Below, in pieces: positions 59,871 to 64,000 of a stretch of 64,000 bases of DNA (position 1 is the first letter of the stretch; each line of letters starts with the position of its first letter). The DNA comes from Pezizomycotina sp. ARF18 (lineage: Eukaryota > Ascomycota): assembly GCA_002224055.1 (NCBI GenBank), contig AZLU01000107.1:62001-126000 (forward strand). Direction: 5' to 3'. The position numbers were made by a program, and so were the translations under genes. The notes under the pieces were generated by a model. It ran no database searches. It worked only from the letters and a program-made list of their open reading frames with translations, and was not told where the DNA came from.

Positions 59871-59996
59871 TCAACTCGAGCACTTCACTCATTACAAACA
59901 AGAAAAAAAGTGGCCTGTCAAGCTTTTTGATCCATCGCTTTTTTGTGTCCGAGTACCTTTCCTTTTCTCTTCTCCCCTCTCATCACCTCTCACACA

Positions 59997-62276
59997 ATGT
60001 CCGTTGAATCAACAAAAATGGACGCCTTCCACAACTACCCACCGTCAAATAACGATCCCTCGATGAGCGGGAGATCTTCAAGCACCTCCTCCGGCCCGAG
60101 GACTCGTACAACGACGAAGGCATCTACTGGGCGACCTACCGCTACACAAGCGTGTCGGCTTCGTATCCTCCTTCGACGCACAGGAAACCAAGCGGGAATT
60201 GGGCGAGCAGTGGGCCCTGTTCAAGCGGAACCCCATCAGCCCTTCACGAGCTACTTTAAAAACTACGTCGTCCCCGGAGCTGGATTGGGTCTCGAGGGTT
60301 ACGTTTGTTCTCTATCGGCAATTTAAAGCCGCTGTTCGCGGCGGCGTTCGCCACGTGCTGGGGCTCGAAAGCCACGGTGTGCGATCCGCAGTGGATTGCT
60401 GCGGTGGATTACCTCGAGGTTGTTGGTATCATATTTGGGCAGGTTATCGTGGGTGTCCTCGGCGATTGGCTTGGTAAGTTTCAAAATTTCCTAGGGAAAA
60501 AAAAATAAAAAAAAAAAAATAAAAAATAAAAAATCCTTTTTCTTTTTCTTTTTTTGCCTTTGCCCAATACACATCACTGCCTTATTTGCCCACCAACCAA
60601 GCCTTTATTCCCTGTGCCTTGGTGTATGAAATTCCTGCAATTTGGGTCACCGCCAAGCAAAAAGTTTTAAAAAGATATACCAAGCAAACACCAAGAAATT
60701 AAAAAGAGATAACCAGGAAAAACAAAATCTCACACGACAGTGACGACACACACCCAAAAAATATTACGGTGGAGCTCCACCAATTACGTAATCTTGCCGT
60801 TTGCTAAACAATTCGTGTGTCACATGATCATACAGGTCGGAGATGGGGTCTGGTACAAGACGCCGTCATCATGTTCCTCGTCTCGTCATGCTTACGCCTC
60901 TTGGGGCTAACGCTCCAGGGATGGGTTATCTGCTACGCCTGGTGCCTGTTCTTCTACGGCGTCGGCGTCGGCGGAGAATACCCGATGACCGCCACCCTCG
61001 GAATGGAAAACGGCTAACGGCTCAGGCAAGGTCTCTACCCAAGATGACCGCCTCCACCGAGGCCGAAAAGTCACGGGTGCCTTCCTGATGCAAGGTTGGG
61101 GTCAGTTCTTCAACCAGGCCACCCTCATGGTCCTCCTCGTCATCTTCAGCGGCCGCAGCGGCAACCCTCCTTACACGAGAAGGCCGCCCAAGCCATCTTC
61201 CGCATTAGTTTTGCCCTCCCGGCCATCGGAACGCTCTGGCTCGCCTACCACAGGTTCTTCAACATGAAGTACGTCAGCAAGCAGCTCATGGCGGAAAAGG
61301 CTAAGAGCCACGTCACCGGCTACGACACCCAGTCCTCAAGCTGACCTTCAAGCACTTCGGCCCCCGCCTGATCGCGACCGCGGGAGGCTGGTTCATGAAC
61401 GACGTCTTCTTCTACGGCAACAAGCTCTTCCAGAGCCAGTTTCATCGCCGTCATCAGCCCACACAACAAGTCCCTCATGGAAGGCTGGAAGTACAACCTC
61501 ATCAACATCTCCGTCTCCCTGGTCGGCTACTACCTCGCCTCGATCCTCATCGACAGCAAGCTCTACGGCCGCCGCAACATGCAGATCGTCGGCTTCATGT
61601 TCGACTTCCTCCTCTTCGTAATCCCCGCTTTCATGTACCACTTCTACACCGAGAAGGCCCACATCGCTGCCTTCCAGACCATGTACTTCATGTCCTCCTT
61701 CTTCAACCAGTTCGGCCCGAACTCCGTGACCTTCCTCGTCGCGGCCGAGGTTTTCCCCACGCCCATCCGCGCCACGGCCCACGGATTTGCTGCCGCGGTC
61801 GGAAAGCTCGGTGCGCTCTTCGCCGCCGTGCTGTACAACTACATCACCACCACCCAGAAGTTCCACATAGTCCCTGTTCGGCCTCGCGGGGGCCCTCCTC
61901 ACCTGATTTTCTTGCCTGACACCACCGGCCTCGACCTCAAGGAGCAGGAGCGCCGCTGGGTGCTCCGCGAGGGACGTGAGCACGAGTACCACGGCGTCGC
62001 CGTCCACCCAAGCACCTCAGCCTCTGGGAAAGGTGGAGAGGTGACGCCAAGTACTATGACCCGGAGGCGGACTACAAGCAGAAGATCGACGAGATGAGGC
62101 GCGACTGGGAAGCCAAGGAGGCCCGGAAGCACGAGGAAGAGATCGGAAACGCTGCCAGCGGCGACGAGTCTGAGGTCTGGACAGACCACATCAGTGCTTC
62201 TTCCAGAAGACGCGGGCGTCCAGATCCGACGAGAAGATCGTACCGAGGAGCCAGTCGATAGAGAAGATACAGTAGG
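59997..62276 (+). CDS. MFS transporter, phosphate/organic-anion symporter type, frame-disrupted
   Basis: A 12-TM major-facilitator proton symporter of the plasma membrane, of the type that includes fungal inorganic phosphate and glycerophosphodiester carriers. The start at 59997 gives MSVESTKMDAFHNYPP. After a hydrophilic lead (LGEQWALFKRNP) come the first helices (YVLFSIGNLKPLFAAAF, VVGIIFGQVIVGVLGDWLG). A 362-nt intron at 60474-60835 splits GDWLG from GRRWGLVQDAVIM in phase. The family motif GVGVGGEYPMTATLGMENG is at 60960-61016. Next are GAFLMQGWGQFFNQATLMVL, FFYGNKLFQSQF near 61410-61440, FFNQFGPNSVTFLVAAEVFP near 61700-61760, and ATAHGFAAAVGKLGALFAAV. The LPDTTGLDLKEQERRW end precedes a charged C-tail ending at about 62276. 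Several frame slips lie between 61000 and 62050. The exact substrate is unknown. Confidence 0.8.
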
Positions 62277-62759
62277 ACAGTCTTTTGCATTATACTAAAA
62301 GTTTCATTTTTGTTTGAGTTTTATTTGATTGTATTTTAGAAAGTTTCTTGTTTATAAATGTCCCGTCATGACTTGATGATAAACACTGTACATACATCTT
62401 TTGCATGAAATACACAAGAAAGCATTGCAGTTCTTTCAACTTTCGCGAACCAAAGAACTACTTAACAACAACAACATCTCGAGAGAATCCTCAAAGCTAG
62501 TACGCTGCTACCGTGGATTCCTACAACAATTGAGCGACAATGTAAGGCTTGCTAAATGATGAGCAGCTGTCCGCTGAAACCCGATTACCCGCTTTCAAAG
62601 TCAGTTGAATCTCCACGTTGACTCCAACACAAGAGTGAAGTCCCAACAGCCGAGTTGAAGGGTTCAGCGCATATCATGAGGCAGGTTATCCCTTTAGCCG
62701 GTAAGACCAAGACCGGGTGAACACGGAAAGGCCACCAAGTCTCGGATTTTCGTGTCGAC
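62277..62759. other. intergenic region between convergent genes
   Basis: AT-rich 3' region of the convergent MFS and cysteine-motif genes; nothing coding is seen. Confidence 0.5.
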
Positions 62760-64000
62760 CTACAGCAACTGCTGAATCTGCATCTCCACCTGCATCACGT
62801 CAGCCAGCGCTGCAACCCGTTCATCGCGCTGGCCTCCTGGAACAGCTTCGCGCTCGTCGCCAGGCTCTCGTTCTCGTGCCACCCGATGCTGCTGTTACCG
62901 TGCAAATACCATCGTTGGTGCCCGCAACGACTGGATGTTACCAGCACCGCGGTACATTAGGCTCAACATGTGCGTATGCGCCTGCTGCGTCGCCTGCAGG
63001 AGTTGTTTCTTTCGTAGGGACCATTGCTGGATTACCAGCTTTTGCAAAGAGAAACGGCGGATCGCGAGCCATTCCCGGAAAGGGTTGAAGGAGTCTGTTA
63101 CGCCGTGCCCTAGGTCTGATACGACGGAGTCCAAGCGGGCTTTTACACGGGGCGAGGCGTAGTCGCAGGCGAGGTTGTACTCTGCGAATTCCGGGTTCTG
63201 AGGGTAGCGTTTCGTATTTGTAGAGAGGTGGAAGAGGCCGCCGAATCGCTGTGCTCGAATTGCGTTATCCAGCAGTCCTCGCAGACGTCTAGGGCTTGCA
63301 GCGTGTCGGACATGTACATCCGGACTGGCTGCGGGGATTCGCGGGGTCCTTGCACGGTTGAACTGCCGCGATGCGACTTGCGAAGGTGTGGAAGTCCGTG
63401 GGGATTTGTTGGCTTGCGTGAACAGCTCTAGGACTGTTGGGAGAAAGCGCTTTGATGCGATGGAGAAGTCGCAGACGCGAGGGTCGCGTTTTGCGATTCC
63501 AGGTTGTTCTTGTTGGGTGAGAGGTCTATCGGGACGGACGAGGGGCGGATTACCGAAAATGCCCAGAGGATGTTGTACGCGCACGCTTCGCAGAAGCAGA
63601 AGTTTTCGATAGTGGTCGAGGTGTACCATTTTCCGTTGTCGGAGCAGTTGTTTCACCCTTGACGGGTTGCTTTGTTGCGAAGTAGATCGCGGCGTATGCG
63701 GTTGAAGTGAAGATTTGAGGTGCTCTCGCTCGCTGCTACGATGAGGGAGTGGGCGATGGCGCATGCGAGCCCATCATGCACTTTGAGTTTGTCGTCGCGG
63801 GACCTTGCGAAGTAATTGCCGAGGGGGGTAGCTTCGACTGTGTCGCAGTGGCACTTTGGCAGATAAGGACTTGCATGTCGGGTCGGTAGGATGGCGGGAC
63901 GATGGGGGGAAGTTGGACGGAGGGTGGATTGGTTCGTACATTTCGCTGAAGGTGCCTCATGGGCGGCACACTTGTCGAAGCGCTTTGTCTGCGTCGAGTT
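62760..64000 (-). CDS. uncharacterised fungal cysteine-motif protein, partial at right edge, frame-disrupted
   Basis: A minus-strand gene whose frames together match the look of a widespread uncharacterised fungal protein family. From the right edge: MQVLICQ with a CHCD cysteine group near 63870, then YFARSRDDKLKVHDGLACAI near 63770-63830. Next come CSDNGKWYTSTTIENFCFC and CEACAYN near 63570-63640, CEDCW near 63270, and CDYASPRVKARLDSVV near 63120-63170. REWLAIRRFSLQKLVIQQWS, LRKKQLLQATQQAHTHMLS and LMYRGAGN follow at 62945-63080. The end reads YGNSSIGWHENESLATSAKL, then ADVMQVEMQIQQLL with a stop at 62760. Repeated paired cysteines suggest metal-binding or disulfide clusters; the C-terminal half is helical. 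The N-terminus probably lies beyond 64000. Four or more frame slips are present. Function is unknown. Confidence 0.55.

Larger units (their letters stand above)
58117..59996. other. gene-poor region upstream of the MFS transporter
   Basis: No gene is recognised. A T run lies near 58522-58548 and another near 59006-59025; the microsatellites are listed separately. Confidence 0.45.

Noticed and set aside
61393-62007. 204-codon minus-strand frame over the MFS gene
   Set aside because: It is antisense to clear transporter motifs and has the Glu/Gly/Val bias of a shadow frame.
62895-63764. Longest open frame in the window (289 codons, minus) as one complete protein
   Set aside because: Its right-hand half lacks the cysteine motifs that another frame carries in the expected order; only its left-hand part looks real, so it is included as part of the gene at 62760-64000.
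1-64000. CRISPR array or prokaryotic operon structure
   Set aside because: The DNA is fungal; repeats found are microsatellites, a minisatellite and transposon ends, not spaced identical repeats.

Overview
The window is nuclear DNA of a filamentous ascomycete (Pezizomycotina). The evidence is short introns of about 60-90 nt with GTAAGT-like donors and CTRAY-like branch points, 7TM proteins of the fungal rhodopsin/PTH11-like type, a fungal CBM1-like protein, Kex2 (KR) processing sites in small secreted proteins, and an AT-rich transposon nest with no open reading frames. I cannot name the species.

Layout. 1-2.7 kb: no recognisable gene. 2.7-6.8 kb (-): full-length MDR/ABCB-type ABC transporter with many frame breaks and a local tandem duplication. 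8.6-9.8 kb (+): beta-lactamase-fold serine hydrolase. 10.0-10.8 kb (-): conserved-looking unknown gene. 12.7-13.3 kb (-): two-exon Q-rich secreted protein. 15.0-17.4 kb: Tc1/mariner-like element carrying two hAT-like insertions, one of which holds a solo LTR; all four insertions keep exact target-site duplications. 18.3-19.5 kb: five perfect iron-regulator (SreA-type) GATA sites ahead of a ferric reductase at 20.0-22.6 kb (+). 23.8-25.9 kb (-): 7TM rhodopsin-like protein. 29.3-30.2 kb (+): secreted CBM1-like protein. 31.2-33.1 kb (+): cytochrome P450. 33.4-33.7 kb (-): arrestin-like fragment. 35.6-36.0 kb (+), 36.5-37.9 kb (-) and 39.2-39.6 kb (-): three secreted proteins, including a tryptophan-repeat protein and a cysteine-rich one. 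41.4-42.7 and 43.5-45.5 kb (+): two more 7TM rhodopsin-like proteins. 45.8-46.8 kb (-): short-chain dehydrogenase. 47.2-49.2 kb (+): F-box-like protein. 50.4-51.1 kb (-): intact four-TM protein. 51-60 kb: gene-poor, with long A/T homopolymers, a degenerate minisatellite and microsatellites. 60.0-62.3 kb (+): MFS transporter. 62.8-64 kb (-): uncharacterised cysteine-motif protein running off the right edge.

Nearly every multi-domain gene is split by small frame slips, while catalytic motifs and splice sites survive and I see few substitutions in key residues. A near-identical tandem duplication in the ABC gene differs between copies only by missing single bases. The simplest reading is a deletion-biased long-read consensus rather than mass pseudogenisation, so broken genes are annotated here as frame-disrupted genes.

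Functionally this is an accessory, surface-facing region: transporters, a ferric reductase, three 7TM receptor-like proteins, a P450, and at least five secreted proteins. No backbone of a secondary-metabolite cluster (PKS, NRPS, terpene synthase) is present. The most interesting items are the nested transposon with its foldback arms, the iron-site cluster ahead of the reductase, and the secreted tryptophan-repeat protein.
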